This document shows positions 36,004 to 44,922 of a DNA stretch of 64,000 bases, in pieces; position 1 is the first letter of the stretch; every line of letters begins with the position of its first letter. This DNA comes from Undibacterium sp. KW1 (GTDB lineage Bacteria > Pseudomonadota > Gammaproteobacteria > Burkholderiales > Burkholderiaceae_D), in contig NZ_AP018439.1 of the NCBI RefSeq assembly GCF_009937955.1, positions 2,666,001 through 2,730,000 of the forward strand. Direction: 5' to 3'. A program made the translations under genes and the position numbers. The notes beneath the pieces are model-generated. The model did no database searches. It had not been told where the DNA came from and was given only the letters and a program-made list of their open reading frames with translations.

Positions 36004-37227
36004 ATGCCTGAAAATACTTTTGAAATTGCCCTGCTTGATAATCGCCCCTATTTTGAATCGGCGCTGCGTTATGGCGTGCAAAAGGCGATTATTTCCACCA
36101 CCAAGATTGCTGCGATTGAGGCAGAAGCCCCAAAAGGCATGGTGCAGATAGCGGATACTTTTGGCAGTAAATACCTGCGTCCTGAAATTGAAGCGGCACG
36201 CAAACGTATCGTCAACCTGGCTAGTTTGTATCTGATCGAGACCACAAAGGGTGACCTTGAGCTGGCTGCCAAGATGATACGCGATAACACCTTTCTGACT
36301 TTGTCACGCGGCGGATCAAGCTTGTTGAAAACCTTGTTCGCCATGCCGGAATATGCCTTATTGGGCCACGAGGCCAAGGGCAAGGTAGAAGATTTTCTGG
36401 AAGCTTGGTCACTCAAGGAAAAGCCGATTGAATACAGGAACACGCTCGAACACCGGCAAATGAATGCGCTGGAAATCGAGGCTGGCTACTGGTTTGGTGA
36501 AGAGCTGGGTTTATCTGCCAGTTATCTGAAAGAAGAAGATGTCGAGGCTGTCTCCGTAGTCCGCACTGCCTTGTTGTTGCAAATGTTTGGCAGGCCTGAT
36601 GCGACACTGCAAAACCAGATAGAGTTCGCTAGCCTGATCGATGCTATTCGCACATTTACTGCGGCGAAGTTGAAGAAAGCTCAGTCAGCCATTGATCTGG
36701 CTGATATCCCTGAGAAATTTCATTCCATCGTCGAGCGCATAATGGGTGAGATCAAATCCCATGATTTGCCGCGTCTGCAGGATAAATCAGCATCTCTCGA
36801 CAGGCTGGTATTTGAGCTCAAGGACCGCTACTATTTGCGCGACCATGAAGTCGAAGATACTTCTGAATACGATGCCCTGGTGTCCAAGGAGTGGACCAAA
36901 CTGACCAAGGGTAAAACCGATATTGATTCACTCATTACCCTGTTCGTTTGCATTACTGGTGAAATACCACCTAAAACGACTTTACCAGAAAAGACCGCAA
37001 AAAGCCTGGTGAAGAAATTCCGTGATCAGGGCTTTAATCCTCAGCTGGCAACAGACTGGATTAAAACAGCAGCACCTCACGAAAAGCAGGAAGGTTTGCT
37101 GGAAGACTGGAATAATTTCGTCGAAGAAGCAGGTAATTATTTAATGGATGACTGGGATACCAATTACACCGGGGCCATGCGTTTCCTCGATGCGAATTGT
37201 CATATTCAAAAAACAGTCAAGAAATAA
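36004..37227 (+). CDS. Hypothetical protein, 407 residues, last gene of the J-domain cluster
   Basis: I cannot assign a family. The protein is soluble, mostly helical and has no long low-complexity tract. Recurrent pieces such as KYLRPEIEAARKRIVNLASLYLI and the C-terminal helical part (TAKSLVKKFRDQGFNPQLATDWI) suggest a helical-repeat scaffold. It starts 86 bases after the previous gene, on the same strand and without a clear terminator between, so it is probably the fourth or fifth gene of the unit. It ends convergent with the anchored helical protein gene at 37343. Confidence 0.72.
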   Translation: MPENTFEIALLDNRPYFESALRYGVQKAIISTTKIAAIEAEAPKGMVQIADTFGSKYLRPEIEAARKRIVNLASLYLIETTKGDLELAAKMIRDNTFLTLSRGGSSLLKTLFAMPEYALLGHEAKGKVEDFLEAWSLKEKPIEYRNTLEHRQMNALEIEAGYWFGEELGLSASYLKEEDVEAVSVVRTALLLQMFGRPDATLQNQIEFASLIDAIRTFTAAKLKKAQSAIDLADIPEKFHSIVERIMGEIKSHDLPRLQDKSASLDRLVFELKDRYYLRDHEVEDTSEYDALVSKEWTKLTKGKTDIDSLITLFVCITGEIPPKTTLPEKTAKSLVKKFRDQGFNPQLATDWIKTAAPHEKQEGLLEDWNNFVEEAGNYLMDDWDTNYTGAMRFLDANCHIQKTVKK

Positions 37228-37342
37228 ATCCCAACGCCGGATTGAGTTCTTGTTGCAATTTAATTCGGCATGCTTATGTGTCATTTCGGGCCCGACAAGA
37301 CACCGTATCAAGTCGATATCTTTCGATTTGAATTTAAATACT

Positions 37343-37936
37343 TCATTTCTGACCGTCCTTTGCAGTTGCAGTATTTTGCAGCTCCGGGTGCTCGGCAAGC
37401 ATTTGACCTTGCATGGCCGTGATGCGGCGTAGTTTTTCTTCGCCCTTGGCAATTTCTGCGGCAGGAATGCCCATATCGCGCGCCCGGACTATCGCTTCAC
37501 GCAGGCGTGGTATTTCTTCATTCGCGGCTTTCACATAGGCAGCATACAGGCGGCTATTTTGTCTGGCTTCATATTGCTGGTAAGCCTTGGTATCAGCAAG
37601 TTCGGCCGCCGTGGGTGTTTCCTGCATCGCATCCTCATGCTGGATGGGCGGCGTGCGCGGATCGCCATCGCGGGTGGCTACCAGGCTCTGGGCCGCAGAA
37701 AGCTCGGGCCCAGTAGGTAGTAGTGGAACAAATTTTCTCTCCTCTATCGATTCAGGAAATGGTGGCGGCCAGGAAGATGTCCGCATCTGCTCAGGTTTGC
37801 CGGTTGAGGTGGTGCTTAATGTGGAAACTGCTTCTGGGTGACTGGCTTGGCCATCTTCAGCTTGTGGCCAAAGTTGCCAGATCATCAGTGTTGCAGTTGC
37901 AAGGATGGTCATTGCAATGAGTATGCCTTTGTTCAT
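37343..37936 (-). CDS. Membrane-anchored helical protein of the phospholipase cassette
   Basis: This 197-residue protein has an N-terminal hydrophobic helix (GILIAMTILATATLMIW) without a clear cleavage site, so it is probably anchored in the inner membrane with the rest in the periplasm. A Pro/Ser-rich linker (about 30-75) leads to a helical domain (about 110-190, with EEIPRLREAIVRARDMGIPAAEIAKGEEKL; landmark fragments REAIVRARDMG and EIAKGEEKL). The order anchor, variable linker, helical domain recalls steric lipase foldases, though it is much shorter. It is the third gene after the phospholipase-like and parvulin genes, with 24 bases between. The function is inferred only from layout. Confidence 0.68.
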   Translation of the reverse strand: MNKGILIAMTILATATLMIWQLWPQAEDGQASHPEAVSTLSTTSTGKPEQMRTSSWPPPFPESIEERKFVPLLPTGPELSAAQSLVATRDGDPRTPPIQHEDAMQETPTAAELADTKAYQQYEARQNSRLYAAYVKAANEEIPRLREAIVRARDMGIPAAEIAKGEEKLRRITAMQGQMLAEHPELQNTATAKDGQK

Positions 37937-37960
37937 AAGTACATTACCTCACAATTTCAA

Positions 37961-39340
37961 TTAATTTGTCAGTACGGTTTTATTAACGTCAATTCTTGCG
38001 TTTTTACGTAATTGCGTTTGCAGATCAGTCAGCTGACGAATCGCTTTTTCCTGCGCCAGTGCCCGGCTGGCTTGATAACGTACTTCTTCTGAGCTTGGGT
38101 CCTGGTAGCCTTCGTTGCGTTGTTCCACGAGCACGATTTCCCAATGGGCTTTCTCATCAGGTGCAACGGCGGCGCGAATAGGGGCGGACACTTTGCCTGG
38201 CTCCTGCATGTAAGCCAATTGCTCCAGCCAGGACAATTGCCCGTTGTGTGCAATCATGCCCATGTCACCGCCTTGCCGGGCATCCGCTGCAGTGGAAAAT
38301 TGCTGTGCCAGACTGGCAAAATTGCTGCCCTGGCGCGCCAGTTCGGCAACCTGCCTTGCCTGTACTTCATTGTCGAGGCGGATATGGCGTGATCTGACAG
38401 AAACAATGCGTTTAAATTCTTCCTTGTGGTTACGGAAATAAACTGACACTTCTTTTGGTTTTACCTCGGCAGCGAGCTGGTTTAAAAGTCGGCTCTCTGA
38501 ATCGGTATCAGCGCCTATGCCATGCAGACTCTTGATGGCTCTGACTGAATTTTGCTCTTCAACTGCCTGCCGCAAATCCTTGAGTGCCGCTTCGCCAAAA
38601 CGCAGGCGCGCCCAGTCAAGCACATACCGGTTGGCCAGATAAAGCTGGGCTTGCTGGCGTATGAAGTCACGGTTGCGGTTAAAAAACTCTACTCGCCCTT
38701 GCACATTCTGGCGGCGGAACACGTCATAAAGGCTGATGCTGGTAGCGGCTGCAAAGTTGCAGCGCAGGACGGTCACTTGTGCGGCGGCAGCCTGTTGGGC
38801 TGTGCCCAGGGTGTAATCGAGTATCACTCTATTCCTAGTGCCGAAAACAGTGTTCAGTTCATCTTCTCCCAGCTTGCCCTGCTCCTGAATCAGTGCATCT
38901 AGCTTGCCGCCCGGAAGCTTGCTGATCGAAGCTTCCAGATCCTTGCGATAAACGGTGCGCAAATAACCGCTTAACTGATTATCCAGCACCACATCAGGTT
39001 CAAAGGCTACCCGCCGTGACGCTTGCAGTTCTTCATCAGAAAACTGGCTACGCATTTTGTCAGTGAGCAGACGATTATTGATGATGTTATCAAGGATGTC
39101 AGTGCTTCTGGTTTTGGGTTTCTCCAATTGCGCCATCTGGGTAAGCACGTCCAGTGTCAGCCTGTAAACCGGTGCGCCATTGAGATGTGCGGCCAGCTCT
39201 GGTTGCAGTGCTACTTGATTCAGTTTCGTTGCCGGGGCAATATCTACCGCCACGGCGGCAGATATTGTCAGGCACAGTACAGACAGGCAACAGCCTGTAA
39301 TACGTATACTCCATTGCAGGCTATGACCTGGTCTGTACAT
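37961..39340 (-). CDS. Secreted parvulin-type peptidyl-prolyl isomerase
   Basis: The 459-residue protein has a signal peptide (core ITGCCLSVLCLTISAAVAV). A SurA-N-like helical domain covers most of the N-terminal half. A parvulin domain lies at about 315-415, with VRSRHIRLDNEVQA, LAQQFSTAADARQGGDMGMI and GKVSAPIRAAV as its strand and active-site landmarks. It should assist folding of exported proteins in the periplasm. It lies seven bases after the phospholipase-like gene, so the two are in one operon and the lipase-like enzyme is the likely main client. Total length is above SurA (428). Confidence 0.85.
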   Translation of the reverse strand: MYRPGHSLQWSIRITGCCLSVLCLTISAAVAVDIAPATKLNQVALQPELAAHLNGAPVYRLTLDVLTQMAQLEKPKTRSTDILDNIINNRLLTDKMRSQFSDEELQASRRVAFEPDVVLDNQLSGYLRTVYRKDLEASISKLPGGKLDALIQEQGKLGEDELNTVFGTRNRVILDYTLGTAQQAAAAQVTVLRCNFAAATSISLYDVFRRQNVQGRVEFFNRNRDFIRQQAQLYLANRYVLDWARLRFGEAALKDLRQAVEEQNSVRAIKSLHGIGADTDSESRLLNQLAAEVKPKEVSVYFRNHKEEFKRIVSVRSRHIRLDNEVQARQVAELARQGSNFASLAQQFSTAADARQGGDMGMIAHNGQLSWLEQLAYMQEPGKVSAPIRAAVAPDEKAHWEIVLVEQRNEGYQDPSSEEVRYQASRALAQEKAIRQLTDLQTQLRKNARIDVNKTVLTN

Positions 39341-39347
39341 GTTAACC

Positions 39348-40370
39348 TCAACTATTGAGACGGTTGGCAGCGCGGTTCAATACATGAACCATCATGGCAA
39401 TGGCGTGCGGCACTACCAGGCGACCAACGCGGGCGCGGTCATTCTGGTCGGTGGAGGAGAGTACGATGCCACCGTTTTGGTATGAATATGTGCCACCCTG
39501 TGTCAGCAACTGACGTATGTCGGTCGCATTTGCAGCCAGGGGAGTGAAGTCAGCCATTGCTGCGGCAACCAGAGCTGGGTCATTCAGTTGTTGGCTATCG
39601 TAATAGCTGCTGACCCATTGCTCCCAGCCTGAATGATTGCGAGCTGATGTAGTCCAGGTGTGATGAGGTTGCAGCAAGTCGGTGGAATGCATGACAAACC
39701 CCAGACTTTGCAGGCTGGGGCTGCTCAAAAATTGCTGAAACCAGTATTGCGCCAGGTTGTCTATGGGCTGGAATGGGATTTTTTCAAAATCAGCATACTG
39801 ACTGGGTGTGGAGTAGCCGCCCAGACGGTAATGCGCTTCGGTGACGCCGTAAGTGTTGTACTTGCTATTGTCGCCAAACCAGCCCTTCATGCCGCCAGGG
39901 CCATCATCAAGATAATCGCCGACCAGCCAGGACGCTGCCAGATTATCCACATCGCCAGCGACAGTGAGTTTGGCATAGTTATAGCCACCAAATGGATTGC
40001 CATGCACATCAGGGCCAGCGGTATGGTTTTGGAAATGCCAGTAAGAAGTATATTTGACGATACTTTGTGCTGCGCCCCAGATGGGTGCCAACTGGCAATC
40101 GCCGGTCACGGCACCGCAAATATAAGTATCCGCAAAATCATCAACATCATAGGCACCCTGGCCCATGGCCGTGGCGAACTGATCCACGGTAATACCTGCC
40201 CGCGCCAAGCCACTAGCCAGTGCTTTGTAGTTGGTTTTGTCGGGATTGTTTTTCATGAAGTTGACGGCATCAATAGCGATACGGCGATGAGTCTCTTGCA
40301 AGAAAGCATGTGCAGGGGTAAGGCAACAGAGCAGGGCAGTGACGGCAGCCAGTTTGAAAACGGATTTCAT
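39348..40370 (-). CDS. Secreted zinc-dependent phospholipase C-like hydrolase
   Basis: The 340-residue protein has a typical signal peptide ending at AHA, giving a mature start FLQETHRRIAIDA. Histidine and aspartate motifs follow that fit a trinuclear zinc site of the PLC/P1-nuclease fold: DVDDFADT (about 75-82), WHFQNHT (about 111-117) and MHSTDLLQPHHT (about 224-235). I infer an exported phospholipase C or related phosphodiesterase; an alternative is a nuclease of the same fold. The two genes behind it encode a periplasmic isomerase and an anchored helical protein. Confidence 0.7.
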   Translation of the reverse strand: MKSVFKLAAVTALLCCLTPAHAFLQETHRRIAIDAVNFMKNNPDKTNYKALASGLARAGITVDQFATAMGQGAYDVDDFADTYICGAVTGDCQLAPIWGAAQSIVKYTSYWHFQNHTAGPDVHGNPFGGYNYAKLTVAGDVDNLAASWLVGDYLDDGPGGMKGWFGDNSKYNTYGVTEAHYRLGGYSTPSQYADFEKIPFQPIDNLAQYWFQQFLSSPSLQSLGFVMHSTDLLQPHHTWTTSARNHSGWEQWVSSYYDSQQLNDPALVAAAMADFTPLAANATDIRQLLTQGGTYSYQNGGIVLSSTDQNDRARVGRLVVPHAIAMMVHVLNRAANRLNS

Positions 40371-40748
40371 GGAACGTCCTTCAGGTTTGATTTGTAAAAA
40401 GGAGCGAAACTGAGACCGCTGAAATACATGTAGCCACCACTCCTATTCCCTGCAGAGCGAAAATTGGAGTGGTGGCAGGCATGTGCAACTAATGGAAATT
40501 AAATAATTTCAGCGCATTGACTTTTTAACATGGTAACAAAACAAAGTCTTAGCACTTTTTCTAGAATGTGACTTCTAGTCTGGAGTAATCAATATGTCAC
40601 TTTTTTGTGCGTAGATATGTAAACCTCTTCTCTTCGCACGTGTAGGAATATCGTAAGTGACGGGTTGGGCAAGCGGGCTCGGACTTGGATTGGGCACTAT
40701 GAGGCGAGATGAGGATGTGGTTAATACACATCGTAACTGGCGCAAATG
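40371..40748. other. Gene-free region
   Basis: 378 bases with no convincing gene on either strand. The left part must hold the promoter of the phospholipase operon. No strong hairpin or known operator was recognised. Confidence 0.6.
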
Positions 40749-41276
40749 TTATTTGCTTAATTCTCTTTCAAACTCTTTCAATTTATATAGCAGGCGAGCC
40801 CGGTTTTTTGTCAGTAGTGCCGCTTTTGGAATTCTGTTGACAAATCTTGCCAAATCGGGATTGCCTAAAAGCATGCGTCTGAGTTGGACTTTATCGCCGC
40901 CGATTCGTGCGCGGAGTGCAGACAACAGATCCTGGCTCCATGCCCAGACCATGCCGCCTGGTACCGTAACCTGAATATAGGCTGCTTGTGGCCAATGGAT
41001 TAAATTGGTGATGTATCCACAATTGGTGCAGGCGCCGCGCCCCTTTATCGCGCCGCAGATATCGCCTTTGAGTAAGGTGTAACCTCCCGATTGCTCGTCG
41101 AAGACCATGCCCAGAATTTCATTTGGCCTGAACGAGATATGGTGTTCGCAGCGATTGCACCGGGCAATAATCATGTGCGGCCTTTTATAGGCGTGGTAAA
41201 GTCTTTCAACCGGAGAGTGGAAGCGTCGGGAGCCGCGGACGCGAAAGTTTGTCAGGTTCATATTGTTGATGGGCAT
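40749..41276 (-). CDS. Hypothetical protein with two CxxC motifs
   Basis: The product has 175 residues from the first ATG. Pairs CNRC (about residue 40) and CTNC (about 83) could form a zinc ribbon, with SFRPNEILGMVF between them. The C-terminal half is basic and helical (LSALRARIGGDKVQLRRM). A start at 41174 (MIIARCNRCEHH) with AAAGG upstream is attractive because it places the zinc motif at the N terminus and avoids the hairpin that overlaps the first ATG. The function is unknown; nucleic-acid binding is possible. Confidence 0.6.
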   Translation of the reverse strand: MPINNMNLTNFRVRGSRRFHSPVERLYHAYKRPHMIIARCNRCEHHISFRPNEILGMVFDEQSGGYTLLKGDICGAIKGRGACTNCGYITNLIHWPQAAYIQVTVPGGMVWAWSQDLLSALRARIGGDKVQLRRMLLGNPDLARFVNRIPKAALLTKNRARLLYKLKEFERELSK

Positions 41277-41313
41277 TGCTCACACTGCATTACGCAGGGG
41301 CGTGAGCAATGCC
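41272..41313. repeat. Perfect 12-bp hairpin between the dehydrogenase and CxxC genes
   Basis: GGCATTGCTCAC / GTGAGCAATGCC with an 18-base loop that itself contains CTGC/GCAG. There is no T-run on the minus strand. It may end the dehydrogenase transcript or control the downstream gene. Confidence 0.65.
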
Positions 41314-41326
41314 ATTTAGAGGGATA

Positions 41327-42493
41327 TTACAGACTCAGTTCTAGAACCTGGCGGCTGATATCCAAAGTCACATCACGCTTTTCACCCAGACTGACCATGC
41401 GATGGGTTTCCAGTGCAGACAGAATAGGTGCAATATCGTCGCGGCCGAGTTGATAGTCGCTGAGGCGGGTTTTGACACCCATTTGCTCAAAGTAATCCTG
41501 CATTCGGCTGATGGCCGTTTCTATGCGGCTGTCTTCGTCTCCATCGCGCAATCCCCAGACGCGTTCGGTAAATTGCAGCAGCTTTGCCCGTTTACCTTCC
41601 TTGCGCACGCGCAGCATGCTAGGCAGCACGATGGCCAGGGTTTGAGCGTGATCAATGTTATGCAAGGCGGTCAGTTCGTGACCTATCATATGCGTGGCCC
41701 AGTCTTGCGGCACGCCGGTCGAGATCAGGCCATTAAGGGCCATGGTGGCGCACCACATCAGATTGGCGCGCACATCGTAATCTTCTGGATTCGCCAGGGC
41801 CTTCGGGCCTTCTTCTATCAGTGTCAGCAACAGGCCTTCAGCAAACCGGTCTTGCACTGGCGAATTCACCGGGTAGGTCAGGTACTGTTCCATTATGTGG
41901 ACAAAGGCATCAACGGCACCATTGCCTATCTGGCGCACTGGCAAAGTGTAAGTTTTAGTCGGGTCCAGTACCGAGAATTGCGGGAAGCAATGACGGCTGG
42001 AGAAAGCCATTTTTGCCTTGATGGATTTACGGGTGACAACGCCGCCGTTATTCATTTCGGAGCCAGTGGCAGGCAAAGTCAGTACGCTGCCAAATGGCAT
42101 GGCCTTGGTCACGTTATTGCCACGTTTTTCCATGATGATCCAGGGGTCATCACCCTCAAACAAGGCTGCAGCAGCGATGAATTTGGTGCCATCGATGACA
42201 GAACCGCCGCCAACTGCAAGCAAAAAGTCTATCTTGTTTTGCTTGATAAGTTCAACAGCCTTCATCAGGGTTTCATAGCTGGGATTTGGTTCTATGCCAG
42301 TAAATTCTGTCACTTGGCGTGTGCCAAGTGCAGCGATGACTTCATCATAGACGCCATTTTGTTTGATGCTGCCACCACCATACAGCATCAACACATGAGC
42401 TTCAGCCGGGATGGCTTTATTCAGGTCGGCTATGCGTCCTTTGCCAAACAGGATTTGTGTGGGGTTATAAAAATCAAAATTCAGCATGTGCAT
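41327..42493 (-). CDS. Iron-containing alcohol/aldehyde dehydrogenase, YqhD-like
   Basis: This 388-residue enzyme of the iron-dependent dehydrogenase family reduces aldehydes with NADPH. It opens with MLNFDFYNPTQILFGKGRI (start at 42487 or 42493), has the cofactor-site GGGSVIDGTKFIA (about 95-107) and the metal ligands in GAVDAFVHIMEQYL, MIGHELTALHNIDHAQTLAIV. The spelling matches YqhD, which detoxifies aldehydes from lipid peroxidation and similar sources. It is separate from the tetrapyrrole-methylase gene behind which it lies. A GACCGGTC palindrome sits upstream. Confidence 0.92.
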   Translation of the reverse strand: MHMLNFDFYNPTQILFGKGRIADLNKAIPAEAHVLMLYGGGSIKQNGVYDEVIAALGTRQVTEFTGIEPNPSYETLMKAVELIKQNKIDFLLAVGGGSVIDGTKFIAAAALFEGDDPWIIMEKRGNNVTKAMPFGSVLTLPATGSEMNNGGVVTRKSIKAKMAFSSRHCFPQFSVLDPTKTYTLPVRQIGNGAVDAFVHIMEQYLTYPVNSPVQDRFAEGLLLTLIEEGPKALANPEDYDVRANLMWCATMALNGLISTGVPQDWATHMIGHELTALHNIDHAQTLAIVLPSMLRVRKEGKRAKLLQFTERVWGLRDGDEDSRIETAISRMQDYFEQMGVKTRLSDYQLGRDDIAPILSALETHRMVSLGEKRDVTLDISRQVLELSL

Positions 42494-42534
42494 TCCTCCA
42501 GAAAAAAGACATCTTAGCGCAAATAGAAAAAATT

Positions 42535-42542
42535 GACCGGTC
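42535..42542. promoter_or_regulatory. GACCGGTC palindrome before the dehydrogenase gene
   Basis: An 8-bp perfect palindrome 42 bases upstream of the start. It resembles the core of NemR-type TetR operators that respond to reactive aldehydes and electrophiles; the assignment is tentative. Confidence 0.4.
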
Positions 42543-42551
42543 GTGCACTTT

Positions 42552-43304
42552 TTAATTGCTCAAGAATAAAAAAACTGTCGGTTTTTTATGAAAATCAGGA
42601 CCTTGCTGCTTGTTTAAACTGCTTTTCCATTCAGCCGCGGTTTTTGTTTGCAGTGATTCTGTGTTCAGGCTCAAATCTGTTGCGACGCATATCAGGGTGC
42701 CTGGATTACAGTGATTGCTCAATGCTTCCAGCATGGCAGCATTGCGGTAAGGAGTTTCTATGAGTAGCTGTGTCTGCTTCTCTTTTTTTGATCTTTCTTC
42801 GAGTTCTTTAATGCGCTTTGCACGCGGCGCGGCATCTGTCGGCAAATAGCCATGAAAGGCAAAGCTCTGGCCGTTCAGTCCACTGCCCATCAAAGCCAGC
42901 AGTAGCGAGGAGGGACCAACCAGTGGGCGCACCTTGATATTGCGCTGATGAGCGAGCCTGACCAGGTTAGCGCCAGGATCAGCAACGGCAGGCACACCAG
43001 CTTCAGATATCAAGCCCACATCATGACCTTGTAGTAGGGGTTGTAACAGGCCTTCCAGTGCTTGCGCAGGGGTGTTGATATTCAACTCGCTGATCTGGAT
43101 TTCCTGCATGGCTTTTTGAAGAGGGTGTGCCTGTGACAGGTATTTCAGATAAGCGCGCGTGGTTTTGGCATTTTCAGCGACAAAATGACTGAGTTCGGCC
43201 GTCATTTTTTGTACGGTGTCAGGGATGATGCCGGCAAGTAAATTAACTTGCTGATCTTCGTTCAGACCCAGGGTATTGGGGATTAGATAGAGCGTGCCTG
43301 TCAT
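42552..43304 (-). CDS. SAM-dependent methyltransferase, tetrapyrrole methylase family (RsmI-like paralogue)
   Basis: The 250-residue protein has the RsmI/CobA fold: start GTLYLIPNTLG, GHDVGLISEAGVPAVADPGA (about 90-109) and VRPLVGPSSLLLALMGSGLNG. RsmI 2'-O-methylates C1402 of 16S rRNA. This protein departs from RsmI in the N-terminal half and belongs to the second, less studied paralogue often found beside maf in beta-proteobacteria. The exact substrate is unknown. It follows maf by 44 bases on the same strand. Confidence 0.82.
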   Translation of the reverse strand: MTGTLYLIPNTLGLNEDQQVNLLAGIIPDTVQKMTAELSHFVAENAKTTRAYLKYLSQAHPLQKAMQEIQISELNINTPAQALEGLLQPLLQGHDVGLISEAGVPAVADPGANLVRLAHQRNIKVRPLVGPSSLLLALMGSGLNGQSFAFHGYLPTDAAPRAKRIKELEERSKKEKQTQLLIETPYRNAAMLEALSNHCNPGTLICVATDLSLNTESLQTKTAAEWKSSLNKQQGPDFHKKPTVFLFLSN

Positions 43305-43348
43305 GGAGTTTTAATTTTTTATTTATTGCGATGAATGAAGTGATCAAT

Positions 43349-43959
43349 TCAAAGATTGAAGAAGCTCAGACCAGTATTGCGCAACATGCTGGTCAGGGCA
43401 ATAAGCGGCAGGCCAGTCAGCGCTGTCGGGTCATCACTATTGATGCTTTCTATGATGGCGATACCCAGGCCCTCATTCTTGGCGCTGCCTGCGCAATCAT
43501 AAGGTTGTTCTATGCGTAAGTAGGCCTCGAGTTCAACATCGCTTAAGTCCCTGAACCTGACCATCGTGCAGACATCCCGAATTTGTAGGGGAAAGGCTGC
43601 CTGTTGACGGTTGTCCAGGACGCACAAGGCGGTATGAAATGCTACATCCCGCCCGCGCATGAGCTGTAACTGCGCTAAAGCGGCTTCATGATTGCCGGGC
43701 TTGCCAATTTGCAGGCCATCCAGTGTTGCGACCTGGTCTGAACCTATAATAATGGCCTCTGGCTGACTTTTGGCTATCACCTCAGCCTTTTGTTGCGCCA
43801 ATCGCAGGGCTGTTTGCTCGGGCTTTCTCCGGCCGCAGGGCTTTCGTCGAGTTCAGGTGCTATACTTTCGAAATCGAATTGCAGTCTGGATAACAATTCA
43901 CGGCGGTAAACAGAGCTGGATGCCAGTATCAGCCTGGCGGCTTGTATTTTTCTTTGCAT
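43349..43959 (-). pseudogene. maf: Maf-family nucleotide pyrophosphatase (YceF-like), frameshifted
   Basis: Maf proteins hydrolyse modified or non-canonical nucleotides such as 7-methyl-GTP. The first frame (from 43959, [22 protein letters not shown]) stops making sense after [10 protein letters not shown]. The second frame continues [31 protein letters not shown] and runs to the stop at 43349. Adding one C (minus strand) in the run at 43820-43822 gives [17 protein letters not shown], which is the normal family sequence. The gene is divergent from yceD, its usual partner. As assembled it is broken; the deletion is probably technical. Confidence 0.8.
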
Positions 43960-44017
43960 TGTGAAAACATTTCCCATGATTTTCATCGTCATGGCATGAA
44001 AAAATCACGCCAATTCT

Positions 44018-44047
44018 TTGACTACTTAGGTGTAATCCTGTTATTAT
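44018..44047 (+). promoter_or_regulatory. Promoter of yceD-rpmF
   Basis: TTGACT (44018-44023) and TATTAT (44042-44047) with 18-base spacing, about 30 bases before the yceD start. Confidence 0.6.
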
Positions 44048-44075
44048 CGCAGGTTTTCTGGGTTCAAATAATCCT

Positions 44076-44600
44076 ATGCAAGTATTTGTGATTGACGCTT
44101 TCACGTTCTCCCGGCTCGAAGAGCAGCGTTCGGGAAGCATTTTAGTCGCAGATTTGCCTCGCCTGTCAGAAGAAAGTGCAAACACCGAAGGTGCCTTGAA
44201 CTGGTCTCTGCAAGGTGGTAAAGGCAAGCTGGGTCATGCACAGTTGGAGTTATCTGTGAATGGCACGGTACAGTTGATGTGTCAGCGCTGTTTGACGCCG
44301 TTTGCATTTGATATTGACTCTGAATCCATATTGATACTCGCCAAAAACGAAGAAAATGCTGATGAAATTGAAGCATTGCTCGAAGATGACGAGGTCGATG
44401 TTGTAGTGGGTAGTAAAACATTCAATGTCATGGAGTTGATAGAGGATGAGGTGCTACTGGCAATACCCCAATCGCCCAAACATGCAGTATGCCCGGATTT
44501 ACCGTTGGCTTCAGCAGATACTACTGCAGCGATTGACGCGGAAGTCGGCAAAAAAGAATCACCTTTTGCCGTGCTGAAGAAAATTAATGGGCGTACCTAG
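44076..44600 (+). CDS. yceD: YceD family protein (DUF177)
   Basis: The 174-residue protein carries the DUF177 cysteine motif MCQRCLTPF (about 68-76) and the late CPDLPLA. DUF177 proteins sit next to rpmF in most bacteria and are linked to 23S rRNA accumulation or processing. Here the pair yceD-rpmF is intact. The 125-base gap to rpmF has no clear terminator, so co-transcription is likely. Confidence 0.9.
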   Translation: MQVFVIDAFTFSRLEEQRSGSILVADLPRLSEESANTEGALNWSLQGGKGKLGHAQLELSVNGTVQLMCQRCLTPFAFDIDSESILILAKNEENADEIEALLEDDEVDVVVGSKTFNVMELIEDEVLLAIPQSPKHAVCPDLPLASADTTAAIDAEVGKKESPFAVLKKINGRT

Positions 44601-44724
44601 TGGCATTATTCTGAAAAAACACTCAGGTCGAAGTATTGTTAGGGATTCTTGGTTGGCGATGTTCGCATTCTTCAACCAGGCGTGTTAAATTTTAGAAACA
44701 TTTTTTGAAGTATTAGGAGTTATC

Positions 44725-44907
44725 ATGGCAGTTCAACAAAACAAAAAGTCCCCATCCAAGCGTGGCATGCACCGTTCCCACGATTTCCTGGTTGCACCAC
44801 AACTGGGTATCGAGCCAACAACTGGTGAAACACATCTGCGTCACCACATCAGCCCTAACGGCTTTTACCGTGGTCGTAAAGTATTGAAAACCAAGAACGA
44901 CGAGTAA
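44725..44907 (+). CDS. rpmF: 50S ribosomal protein L32
   Basis: L32 is a small basic protein of the large ribosomal subunit. The 60 residues start [19 protein letters not shown] and hold the conserved [14 protein letters not shown]. The four cysteines of zinc-binding L32 are absent, so this is the zinc-free form. The gene sits between yceD and plsX, as in E. coli. A strong terminator follows. Confidence 0.97.
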   Translation: MAVQQNKKSPSKRGMHRSHDFLVAPQLGIEPTTGETHLRHHISPNGFYRGRKVLKTKNDE

Positions 44908-44922
44908 TCCCTGTTCCTGGTG

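Noticed and set aside
39660..40397. 245-residue frame antisense to the phospholipase-like gene
   Set aside because: The minus-strand gene has a signal peptide and ordered metal motifs; the plus frame has nothing.
41402..42517. 371-residue open frame on the plus strand over the YqhD-like gene
   Set aside because: Shadow frame of the dehydrogenase; its composition and lack of motifs fit a complement reading.
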